21,993 bases of DNA from Dinochytrium kinnereticum (Eukaryota > Chytridiomycota > Chytridiomycetes > Chytridiales > Chytridiaceae), in assembly GCA_027604005.1 (NCBI GenBank), contig JADGJT010000272.1, positions 1 through 21,993 on the forward strand. The letters run 5' to 3'. Under the pieces are notes generated by a model. It worked only from the letters and a program-made list of their open reading frames with translations. It searched no databases and was not told the DNA's origin. The translations under genes and the position numbers were made by a program. This document shows, one piece after another, positions 1-8,211 of this stretch (its first letter is position 1; every line of letters begins with the position of its first letter).

Positions 1-509
1 AAAAAAAAAAAAAAAAAAAAAAGGGCCAATTCCAATCCAACAAAAACCCGTTTCAGAGTGAAAAGTCACCACTCAATCAAGTATATTCAAACTCTAATGT
101 CTCCCTTTTGCACCGAAAGCCAGAAAGAAAAAAAAAAAAGCAACCAAAAAAAAATAGGGGGAAGGGGGGGGGGGAGGAACGAGCTACTGGAAACCCCAAC
201 CCCTCCCCCCCACCCCCACCCTCAAACCTCTCATCATCGTTCATCGAGAAAAACAAAACCACCCCCAAAACCCCTCCACCCCATCACAACCCCACCAATT
301 TCAAAAAAAAAAAAAGTCCAGTAAGGAAACCATCGGAATGCGTTTGTTTCGTTATAAAGAGTAAACACGGGGACGGGGTGGGGTAGAGGCGAGAGAAGGA
401 AGAGCGTGGGCAAAAGGCGGTCAGTCTGGGATGAAAGAGAAAGTGGGAAAGGGGTATGGGTGGTGACGGTTGAAAAAAAAAAAAAAAAAAAGACATGATG
501 AACGGTGCT
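1..509. other. Low-complexity region downstream of mS45 gene
   Basis: This stretch lies 3' of the minus-strand mS45 gene and begins with 22 A. On the plus strand it is dominated by A runs, C runs and a G run (about 162-175); another 18-20 A precede position 492. Short open frames here are proline, lysine or phenylalanine repeats produced by the composition, with no recognisable domain. I see no gene. It is probably the 3' UTR and flank of mS45, which would be T- and G-rich in the sense direction. Confidence 0.6.
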
Positions 510-2082
510 TCACATCTCGTAAACGGGTTTACCGAGGAACCTCTTAAGCTTCTCAGCTCGAGTCACCTTTCGAAGGGGTTCACCACCTTCCTTGACGAAA
601 ACGGTTGCCTTCTGTTTCAGACATCCCAAAAAAAAAGAAACAAAAAAAACAAAAACAAAGGAGAAAGGAGAAGAAAAACAAAACAAAAACAAAACCGTTT
701 TAATCGTTAGAAATGCATAACAGTGCGGAGAGCCGAAAAAAAAAGGGGATCGAAAAGCCAAGAACCTTCATGCGGACAAAAGAAGAGAGAGAGAGAGAGA
801 AAGAGAAAGTGAAAGAGGGGTGGGAGCAAGAAGACACTCACAGCAGGGTTCGAAATATCGTTGATCAAAAAGGTCTTCTTCCCCCTCGTCGCAGCCGCAG
901 CCGCCATAACATTCTGCCGAGGCTCCGAGGTGGCCTCAACCACTTTCGCCATCTTCTCCGCCTGAGTGTTCAAACGAATCTCTCGGTTCGCATACGGTTC
1001 CAGATCAAGAAGTTCAGCCGCGTCCTAATCACCACAAAAAACAACCACAATAAATAAATGACACACACTTGAATTTGTTTGCTCTTTTCTTTTCTTTTTT
1101 TTTTGGTTTTTTTTGGAAAGAAAGAAAGAAAAGTCACCTCTGGGGTCATGTAAGACTCTTCGTTGACGAGCTGGAAAAGTGGTTTGAGACGCTCTGCTGT
1201 CAAGACATAAGGCTTTTCCATGAGCCGCTTCGACGAATCTGTGGCCGTCAACAATCGTTCCATGCCTTTCGTGAGGTGAACCTGAATCGATCCTTCCTGT
1301 GATTTTTCATTCATCATAAAAATAAAAAAAAAATAAGTCTCTCTCTCTTTTTGTTTGGGTGGGGGGGAGGTAGGACGGCTGTATGCGAATAGAGCGGGTT
1401 TCAACAAACCTTCACTTGCTGCCTCTCTAAAGCCTTTAACCGAAGAATCGCATTCACGCGAGCGATGGAGATCCTGTAATGAGTGGCGAGTTTAAGGGGT
1501 GACTCTTTGGTGGGGTCTTTTTTGTATCGTGTGTAGATCTCTTCGCGGGTTTGGTCGTTGAGGGGGGTTACCGGGGTGAAGTACTTGTTCATCGGGAACG
1601 GCTGGTTGGGGTTTGGTTTGTTGGTTGTTGTTTGGTTTTTTTTTTTTTTTTTGGTATCATGTAAACGAGTCAAGGCGTCAGAAACCATAAACCCCTTTTC
1701 AATGAAGAAAACAAATATAAAAAAAAAAAATAACCCCCCCCCTCCACCCCCCCCCCACAATACGACTCAATCCATCATCTCCAAAAACAACAAAAAAAAC
1801 AAACTCGATTCATGATTTCAACACCAAGCTAGGAGAAGAAGAAGACCAAAAAAAAGAAACCAAAAAAAAAAACAAAAACAGCCCCACCTTCCCCTCCTTC
1901 CCAGCGAAATTAGCCCTCCCAGATCCCTCCGAAAACATGAACCTCTTCCTGTTCTGAACCAACCACCTCCGGGCCTCAGCCATCGCTTCCTCCTTCTCTT
2001 TTAAGACTTCCTGCGACATTGATGCGGGTGTGCTGGAGAACCCGCGCCGGCAGGTTGCAAGACGTCTGCATGGGGCAAGCAT
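510..2082 (-). CDS. Mitochondrial small-subunit ribosomal protein mS45 (Bot1/Mrps35 family), 5 exons
   Basis: Predicted component of the mitochondrial ribosome small subunit, in the fungal family that includes S. pombe Bot1 and yeast Mrps35. Exons in transcript order: 2082-1888, 1601-1410, 1296-1138, 1024-842, 611-510; joined they give 276 residues. All four introns (286, 113, 113 and 230 nt) are phase 0 with GT-AG ends. The ATG at 2082 opens an N-terminus rich in Arg and Ser with no acid (MLAPCRRLATCRRGFSSTPA), a good matrix presequence. Residues about 66-129 hold the family core: a PVTPLND segment, then EEIYTRYKKDP, PLKLATHYRISIARVNAILRLKALE. Residues 130-182 carry the MEKPYVLTAERLKPLFQLV segment, and the basic C-terminus ends near residue 276. 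Length is close to fungal relatives (about 300-350). The splice model is by eye, but every joint keeps frame. The introns contain long homopolymers and a GA repeat. Confidence 0.85.
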
Positions 2083-2152
2083 CCTGTTGTTTTTTTCGTT
2101 TTGTTTTCAGTTTTTTTGTGTGTGTGACTTATTCTTCCATCTGGACTTTTTT

Positions 2153-2251
2153 GAAAATGATAGTGGTGAGGGAGGGCCAGCTTTTGAAAATAACAGTGGT
2201 GAGGGAGGACCAACTTTTGAAAATGATAGTGGTGAAGGAGGATTAACTCTT
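2153..2251. repeat. 33-bp minisatellite, three tandem copies
   Basis: Three direct copies of a 33-bp unit start at 2153, 2186 and 2219, each beginning GAAAATGATAGTGGTGA or GAAAATAACAGTGGTGA. Copies differ at a few positions. The array lies 71 bp upstream of the mS45 start codon, so it occupies that gene's promoter or leader. It is also open in a plus-strand frame (2030-2284) as an 11-residue repeat of the type FENDSGEGGPA, but that frame overlaps mS45 exon 1 antisense. Confidence 0.9.
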
Positions 2252-2855
2252 CAGAGGCGATATGCTACTTTGTTTTTTTTTTAAAGGTAAATAAATTCTA
2301 AGAGGCTGGGCAGTGACATCTTCCCCACAAAAAAACACAACAACGAAAAAAAAACCAAACAAACATCTTCCGGTTCACAGAACGACACAGAGAAATAAAA
2401 CCACACAGAGATTCCATCCTTGTCCCCCAAACCACAGCTCAAGCAGACCCAAGACAGCCCAGACTCAAAAGAAAAGCACCCCCGCCGGTAAAGAGAGACT
2501 CCGATACCACCCAACAAGTTTGTTAGGGGGGCAACAGCAAAATCCTTCAAGTATGGCGAGCGAGAAATAAATTCAAGACATCAGATGAATAAAAGGTGAT
2601 AAATAGAATGGGTGATCAAGGGCGAACGGGATTTTTAGGATCTCACAGGAAAGAGAGATATGAAGATATGTCTGTAGGTAGGAAAACACGTGGACGAAAA
2701 CTTGACCACGTCAAAAGCAGAAGAATGAAGAGAAAGGATAAAAAAAAAACCGAATCCCCATGCAATCGCCGCTCAAACAAAGGACAAAAAACTTCCAGAG
2801 ACAGCAACCTCCCCCGTCACCCGTAAAGAAAGAAAAGAAAAAAAAACAAACTTCC
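2252..2855. other. Intergenic spacer between GT4 3' end and mS45 5' region
   Basis: No gene recognised on either strand. The segment holds several A runs and many short frames without domain similarity. It must contain the glycosyltransferase 3' UTR and part of the mS45 upstream region, both on the minus strand. Confidence 0.5.
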
Positions 2856-4683
2856 TCACGCAGCAATCCTTTTCTGCGCCTTCCCATCCGAATCCACAAC
2901 CCACTCATACATCTTCAGCAGGTCTCTAACAGCGCTGGCAACCGAGAATCCATTCACAGCAACCCGACGACCAGCGCGGCGTGCAAGCCTACCGTCCCCA
3001 AGGACACGTCCAACACGACCAGCGTAGTCATCAATGTTGCCGTCTTCATACATCCATCCATCGACCATGCGGTAGACGGTTGCAAAGGCGCCGGCACGGA
3101 CGACCACGGCGGGGGTGCCACAGGCCATGGCTTCGGCGACGGTGAAACCAAAGCTAAAAAAAAACGATAGATGTTAGAGTCAAAAACAAAAATAAAAAAA
3201 ACAAACAAAAACAAACAAAAAAACCGCATTGAACCAAACACTCACGTCTCAGACCCGGAGGCGCTCACAAACGCATCAACGTTGGCATAATAAGTGGCAA
3301 TATCCTTCTCATCATGAATCATCCCCGCAAAAATAACCCTAAACCTCCTCCCATCCACCATCCCCTTGGCGTACCTCCCAAGCACCTTCTTCTCTTCCAC
3401 CCCATCCTCAGGCTTGACATGCACATGAACATTCTCCCTCCCAACAACCTCCCAAGCCAAGGCCTCCAACGACGGTTTCTGCGGGCCATCCCCGACGATG
3501 ATGAGAGTCGAGGTGAGGAGGCTGGGGTGGTGAAGAGCCGAGATGAGAAATTCAACATTCTTTTCAGGGGCGAGACGGCCGACATAGAGAAGGGCGGGTC
3601 CGTGACGCCAACCTCCTGCCGGGGAAGGGTGAGAGAGGAGAGACTCTGCGTGGGTGAGCGGGGTGGAGGTTGACGGGGCTCCAGGCATGGGGAGGAGGGA
3701 AGAAGGAATGGGGAGGGGTGGAGCGTCAAGGTTATCGTCGATGGGGTCATAATTCTCTGGTGTGGGGATGAAGACATTTGTGTTCAATCCAGACTTCATG
3801 TAATGAATCTTCTTGGAGAACTTGAACACTGGCCAGTCAGCCGTCTTTGAAGGAATGCCGACAACATCGGCGAACCAGACCAGGGGGATGAAGTATAGGA
3901 AGGAGTAGATGCCTTCGAGGAACATGATCAGGATCTTGTTGTCGCCAAAGTAGAATCGAGAGTAGTACTCGAGGTAGACGTGGTAGGATACGTAGATTTT
4001 GACGCCGCGAAGCTTAAAGAGGGGAAGGAGAAAGACGAATGCAAGACAGAGAGGACTGACGACGTGGATGATATCGTAGGGAACTTCCTGGAAGAAGTTG
4101 AGGAGCTGGAAGATCAGCATGAGCGGCGGGAAGATGAACATCCTAAAGGGACCACGCGAAGGAATGCACCAGGGATTCAAAAGGAAATAAGTATGTTTGG
4201 TTAGAAACCCCAGAAAACGTCCATTTCGCCAAATGTAAAAAAAAAACATATATAAACGTAGGCTCCTTTACCGTTGAGCAGGATAAAAGATGTTGGGCAC
4301 ACTGGGAACGACCACATCCGCATTGGTTCCATGACACCCAAAAAGCGTCACATGGTGTCCATTATCACGGTACCCTTGAGCCAGGTTCTTGCACCTGTTT
4401 GCGATGCCGGACACAAAGGGAGGGAGGTACTCTGTGGCCATGAGAATCCTAAGAGGTCTGCTGGAGCTGATGATGGATGGTAAAGTCAGCAAAAGACGAG
4501 TCTCAGACGCAGTGGATCAGTATACCCCGAAGATAGAGCATACTCGTCGTCGGCTGGGCCGTGTGTGGGCTGTGAAAGTGCCGCCAATGCCTTTGATGAG
4601 GTTCGTTGTTTGGAAGGGGCATCCTTTGAGAGAGCCAGCTTTGAGGCCTGTCTCCTCAGATGCGGAGAGTGAGCAGAAGGCAT
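2856..4683 (-). CDS. GT4-family glycosyltransferase, 4 exons
   Basis: Predicted retaining glycosyltransferase of CAZy family GT4 (GT-B fold), broadly like SQD2 and bacterial mannosyltransferases. Acceptor and donor cannot be told. Proposed exons: 4683-4526, 4466-4272, 4142-3246, 3153-2856 (about 515 residues; introns 59, 129 and 92 nt, each phase 2). The N-domain opens with RPLRILMATEYLPPFVSGIA, then DIIHVVSP and VSYHVYLEYY. Two hydrophobic stretches (about residues 121-136 and 190-210) suggest membrane association. The donor domain has YVGRLAPEKN (about 304), IIVGDGP, DIATYYANVDAFVSASGSET, and the GT4 EX7E motif across the last splice junction (E416 ... E424 in SETFGFTVAEAMACGTPAVV). The first exon is the least certain part: the conserved frame has a stop just upstream at 4519-4517, and the 59-nt intron restores frame to an ATG at 4683. 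Otherwise translation could start at the ATG at 4441. There is no signal peptide. Confidence 0.82.
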
Positions 4684-4820
4684 TATTTGAGAAGGTCTCC
4701 TGTCGATGCGATGCGATGGGATTTGAGGATGCCAGAGGAGGGGTGGTGTTGGAGGTTGAGGGGATGAAGGGGGGCTCGTCAAATGATGAAGATTGACCGA
4801 CGAGTGCTTGTGGTGGGCAA

Positions 4821-4866
4821 ATAATAATAATAATAATAAAAATAATAATAATAAAAATAATATTAA
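4821..4866. repeat. Imperfect (AAT)n microsatellite
   Basis: Runs of AAT interrupted by AAAAAT units, within an AT-rich island that extends to about 4955. Confidence 0.9.
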
Positions 4867-4980
4867 TAAAAATATAAATAAAAGTAAAAATCAATTATAA
4901 AAGATGATATTAATGAATAAAATAATAATTTAAAATTTGAATTATTTATTCCAGTGTCTGACCAACCACAACACAAGGGC

Positions 4981-5000
4981 CAGCAGCAGCAGCAGCAGCA
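4981..5000. repeat. (CAG)6 microsatellite
   Basis: Six perfect CAG units followed by CA. It is not inside a recognisable coding frame. Confidence 0.9.
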
Positions 5001-5040
5001 AGTTGCACTGTATTGGGTATAAGGGTGTGTAATAAGTAGT

Positions 5041-5148
5041 GGTGGATGGATGGATGGATGTATAGCATGCATGTGTGTGTATGTGTGTATGCATGTACGT
5101 ATGTATGCATGTGTGTGTGTATGCATGGATGCATGGATGCATGCATAT
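5041..5148. repeat. GGAT / GT / ATGC compound microsatellite
   Basis: Four GGAT units, then mixed GT, GTAT and GCAT units up to the ATGCATGCATATG end. Much of 5060-5148 is alternating purine-pyrimidine. Confidence 0.9.
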
Positions 5149-5182
5149 GAAATGAGGAATAATAATAATAATAATTTCAATG

Positions 5183-5188
5183 TTTATT
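5183..5188 (-). terminator. AATAAA polyadenylation signal of the LINE
   Basis: AATAAA on the minus strand eight bases before the (ATT)6 tail, about 270 nt after the RT stop codon. Confidence 0.5.
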
Positions 5189-5456
5189 GTCCTGCCCGTC
5201 CTATTGGACTAAGGTAGGCATTCTGAGTACAAGGGTGGTAGAAGGGGTAAACGGAGGAGGGAGAACACAAGCATGAGGGCAAAAACAGGAGAAATATGGG
5301 GAATCAGAGGTAGCAGCGGGGAGAGAGTTATGAGGCCATCTAGGCAAGGACACAGGCGGGGACCATAAGGGGAGGTTTTGGCGGGAGGGGGGGGAGATGA
5401 TCAGCGTACATGTATAAATGGGGACGGGGGGGGTTATGGAAAATATTATAGGCGAT

Positions 5457-7694
5457 CTACAGGGGGCCAGGGCCCGGTTCAACGTAAGTCTCCTCCATAA
5501 TAGTTCGAACCAACCGACGCGTTCGGGCAGATATTGGGCGCGCTTGACCTGCCTCGGCAAACATTTGAGTGAGTTCCACATCAAGTCCGTTGTCGCAAAT
5601 GTCCCAGAGGGGCTGTTGGCCAGCACAGAACCATCTGATCCGTTCCACCGCTTCCACACAGAGACGGATCTGCCTCCTTGAATCCGAGTCGCGTGTCGCG
5701 CCAGGCTCAAAGCGTAAGGAAGCAATAGCGGTGTCCAGGAGTGTCTCACCGAGGCCTTCGTCCGGGTCCGCTGCCTGAGGAAACTGGCCAAAAAGAATTC
5801 CATCCGCACCGGAGCAGGCGACCGCGTGTGCGCGAGAGCACGGGACTGCCTCCGCGCAGTTTGCACATGGCTGATGGTAGGCGACACGGCCGAGGAGCCA
5901 AAGAATCAGGGCGCGGGATTGGGACCGAAGGAGCGTGGTGCCGGACCGGAGAATCGGATGGATGTGGCCACGTCGAGGCACAGGAAGGATTCGGGCAGTG
6001 CGGGAGGTGGACGAGGCACGAAGGGTGGTTAGAGAGGAGACGTGGAAGGCATCGCGGATGCGCGATGGAATGCGGGCTGGGAAAGTCCGGGCTCCAATGA
6101 TGGAGAAATCATGGTCAGGGGGAACGAGGGGGTGGAGGAGCAGAGGGTTGAGTTCGGGGTGGAGTGTAGGCCATAGGGGGTTGGAAGTGCGGCTGAGGAG
6201 CGAGGAAACGACCAGGGAGCCAGGTCGGCGCGCCCCAGTAAGGGATTCCCGGTAGATACGGACGGCGAGGTTGGAGCGGTCTGTGGACTGGTGTAGGCGG
6301 AAGAGGAATCCTGCGTTGAGCAGATGGTTGCGCGTAGCCATCGTGGGGAGGCTGGTGAGGAGGTGAAGAGAGGTAATGCTGGTGGAAGAAGCGACGCCGA
6401 ACATAATACGTAGTGCAGCGTTCTGTACCCGTTGGAGAGGAAGGATCTCCGCGTTGGTGAAGGGTCGCAGTTCCAAGCCGTATTCAAAGACTGACCTTGC
6501 AAACGTCTTGTACATGATGATAGCAAGTGACGGCCGCCAACCCCAGGCGTTCATCCCTTGCGTGCGAAGGTAGCTGAGGACTACCTTACCGTGGAGAGCC
6601 CGGGGGGAGAGGGAGTCGATTGCTGAGAAGCCGTTGGTCCGCATAATGACCCCGAGGTATTTTGCAAACTCGGACGCAGGGATGACCGTTCCTCCGAGCA
6701 CAATTTGGCCGTCTCCATCGCAAACGAGTACGGATTTGGTAGGGGCGAAGGTGATACCATACATAACACCCCACGAGAAGCAGAAGTCAGCCAGAGTCTG
6801 AAGGCCAGCAAGGGAGGAGCTAAAGATAACTGTGTCATCGGCGAAGAGGAGGGAGTTGAGGCGAGCACCGCCATACCGGAAAAAGGGAGCCCCATCGAGA
6901 GAGCGAAGACCATGTGGGAGGGAGTTGATGTATAGGTTGAAGAGGAGCGGGGCCAGAACAGTGCCTTGTAGAAGGCCCCGAAGAACCGGGATAAGGGGCG
7001 ACGAGCGGCCAAGGACCAGGAGTGTCGCGAAGTTGAAGTCAAAGAGGCAACGGAGGAGGGGGACGATGAATTGGCGGGTCTCGTCAGGCAATTGCGGGGG
7101 AGCATCGGCTGGGGGAAACTCAGCAAAGAGAGACCAGAGAAGACGGCGGTCGACCGTGTCGTAGGCAGCCTTAATATCCAAGTATAGGGCTTTGACCTCC
7201 GGAAATCTGGTGAGAATCTCGTGTAGGTTGAAGATCTGTTCCATACAGGAGCGATTTACACGAAAACCTCCTTGCGCCAGATCGAGCACTGGGACGATTC
7301 GCCGTTCAACTTCTGGGCGAAATGCAGCCTCGAATGCCTTCCGCAGGACAGAGATGAGTGATATTGGGCGGTAATTTGCAATATCTTGGTTGCTACCCTT
7401 GTTCTTGAAGACGAGGGCAACGTTGGCGAGGCACCATGAGTCGGGCACGCGCAGGTAGGCTGTTATGAGCTTGAAGAGAGTCAATATGGGTTTGGTTAAC
7501 GTGGCCACATCGAGAAGTAGCATTTCCGCGAATATGCCATCCGCGCCAGTGGCTTTGCCGCGTGCAAGGTCAGTAAGAACCGTCTCCACAGACGCCATCG
7601 TGAGCCACGGGGCGAAGGGCCTGGTAGGTCGTGGGAGTTGGGGGTCGGTGTCTTCAAGGAATTGCTCATCGGGGGCCTTCGTTCCGGTGGGGGT
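5457..7694 (-). CDS. LINE reverse transcriptase ORF, 5' partial
   Basis: Encodes the RT part of a LINE ORF2-like protein; an ATG lies at 7598, but homologous-looking sequence (APDEQFLEDTDPQLPRPTRP) continues upstream to the truncation at 7694, so the true start is missing. Counting from 7598: LARGKATGADGIFAEMLLLD (RT domain 0/1 type, about 11-30), FKNKGSNQDIANYRPISLIS (about 64-83), LYLDIKAAYDTVDRRLLWSL (domain A, catalytic Asp), LRGLLQGTVLAPLLFNLYIN (domain B), and LLFADDTVIF (catalytic FADD box, about 250-259). The C-terminal part has a zinc-knuckle-like CANCAEAVPCSRAHAVAC (C-X2-C-X9-H-X3-C). I see no RNase H domain and no endonuclease. The DNA is GC-richer and far less homopolymer-rich than its flanks, consistent with an inserted element. 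Exact LINE clade not determined. Confidence 0.88.
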   Translation of the reverse strand, partial: TPTGTKAPDEQFLEDTDPQLPRPTRPFAPWLTMASVETVLTDLARGKATGADGIFAEMLLLDVATLTKPILTLFKLITAYLRVPDSWCLANVALVFKNKGSNQDIANYRPISLISVLRKAFEAAFRPEVERRIVPVLDLAQGGFRVNRSCMEQIFNLHEILTRFPEVKALYLDIKAAYDTVDRRLLWSLFAEFPPADAPPQLPDETRQFIVPLLRCLFDFNFATLLVLGRSSPLIPVLRGLLQGTVLAPLLFNLYINSLPHGLRSLDGAPFFRYGGARLNSLLFADDTVIFSSSLAGLQTLADFCFSWGVMYGITFAPTKSVLVCDGDGQIVLGGTVIPASEFAKYLGVIMRTNGFSAIDSLSPRALHGKVVLSYLRTQGMNAWGWRPSLAIIMYKTFARSVFEYGLELRPFTNAEILPLQRVQNAALRIMFGVASSTSITSLHLLTSLPTMATRNHLLNAGFLFRLHQSTDRSNLAVRIYRESLTGARRPGSLVVSSLLSRTSNPLWPTLHPELNPLLLHPLVPPDHDFSIIGARTFPARIPSRIRDAFHVSSLTTLRASSTSRTARILPVPRRGHIHPILRSGTTLLRSQSRALILWLLGRVAYHQPCANCAEAVPCSRAHAVACSGADGILFGQFPQAADPDEGLGETLLDTAIASLRFEPGATRDSDSRRQIRLCVEAVERIRWFCAGQQPLWDICDNGLDVELTQMFAEAGQARPISARTRRLVRTIMEETYVEPGPGPL

Positions 7695-7856
7695 AATAAT
7701 AATAATAATAATGTGAATAATAATTAAATCAATTAAATCAATTAATAATAATATTAAATTAATGTCTGACGCCGCAATTATATTATTGACTGACTGATCA
7801 GATTTATTTATTTATTTGATTTATTTTAATGACTAAAAAAAGGAATTTTACATTTG
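7695..7856. repeat. AT-rich island with AAT and TTTA repeats
   Basis: Begins with (AAT)6 abutting the LINE 5' junction and continues with AATTAAATC, AAT and TTTA units to about 7830. It mirrors in composition the AT-rich island at 4820-4955 on the other side of the LINE. Confidence 0.8.
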
Positions 7857-8211
7857 TTAATGATTTTAAAAATAGGAGAGTGGCAGCGGTGGCAGGACTG
7901 CTGATTTGTGCAACGGCAAGGACCCTGTGTGACGGTTCCATCCTTGCTCCCTTTCCCCTTTACCTTCCTCCCTTCCGTCTTTCATCCCATCCAGACATCC
8001 ATCCATCCATCACCACCACCTCTACTCGGCCCACGCACCGCTCACCACCGCCCCCTTCCTCTGGCTGCATCCCTGACGCTGACTGACTGACGAGGGGGAC
8101 CGTCAACCCCAGCGTCCTCCTGCATTCATTTCTTCCCCTGGAGCTAGCTTTTCGCCTAACTGGTTCGGCGCCGTCTCTGATCTTTGAGCTCACCTGCATC
8201 GCTCTCTCGCC
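7857..8211. other. Upstream region of first KCH gene
   Basis: No gene recognised. The last 250 bp before the ATG at 8212 are C- and T-rich, with CATC repeats near 7990-8010, as expected for a fungal promoter and 5' leader. Confidence 0.45.

Larger units (their letters stand above)
4684..5157. other. Spacer with AT-rich island and microsatellites
   Basis: No gene seen. From about 4820 to 4955 the DNA is almost all A and T, with imperfect AAT repeats. A (CAG)6 tract follows, then GGAT/GTAT/GCAT repeats. Long frames on the minus strand here (Ile/Phe-rich or His/Thr-rich) are translations of the repeats. Confidence 0.6.
5158..7712 (-). mobile_element. 5'-truncated LINE (non-LTR retrotransposon) flanked by (AAT)6
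   Basis: A LINE fragment on the minus strand. In element orientation it begins at 7694 directly after (ATT)6 (7712-7695), carries a reverse-transcriptase frame to 5457 and a roughly 280-nt 3' UTR with AATAAA (5188-5183), and ends with (ATT)6 (5175-5158). No endonuclease domain precedes the RT, so the copy is 5'-truncated, as is usual for LINEs. The frame has no stop or frameshift over about 2.2 kb, which suggests a fairly recent insertion. The matching 18-bp (AAT)6 tracts could be a target-site duplication inside a microsatellite, or one could be the element's own simple-repeat tail. Confidence 0.85.

Noticed and set aside
1..22. Poly-A as a retroposon tail
   Set aside because: It is at the contig edge in a region full of homopolymers, with no element attached.
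2030..2284. Plus-strand ORF containing the 11-residue repeat as a gene
   Set aside because: It starts inside mS45 exon 1 antisense, has a T-run-derived hydrophobic middle and no recognised domain; kept only as a repeat.
3314..3777. Frames overlapping the central glycosyltransferase exon on both strands
   Set aside because: They are shadows of the GT4 frame, which alone carries the family motifs.
4490..4492. TTG as the start codon of the glycosyltransferase
   Set aside because: Non-AUG starts are rare in fungi, and a 59-nt intron with good sites joins this frame to an upstream ATG.
4863..5180. Minus-strand His/Thr/Ile-rich frames
   Set aside because: These are translations of the GT/GCAT and AAT microsatellites.
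5741..6573. Plus-strand frames opposite the LINE
   Set aside because: They are antisense shadows of the GC-rich RT frame.
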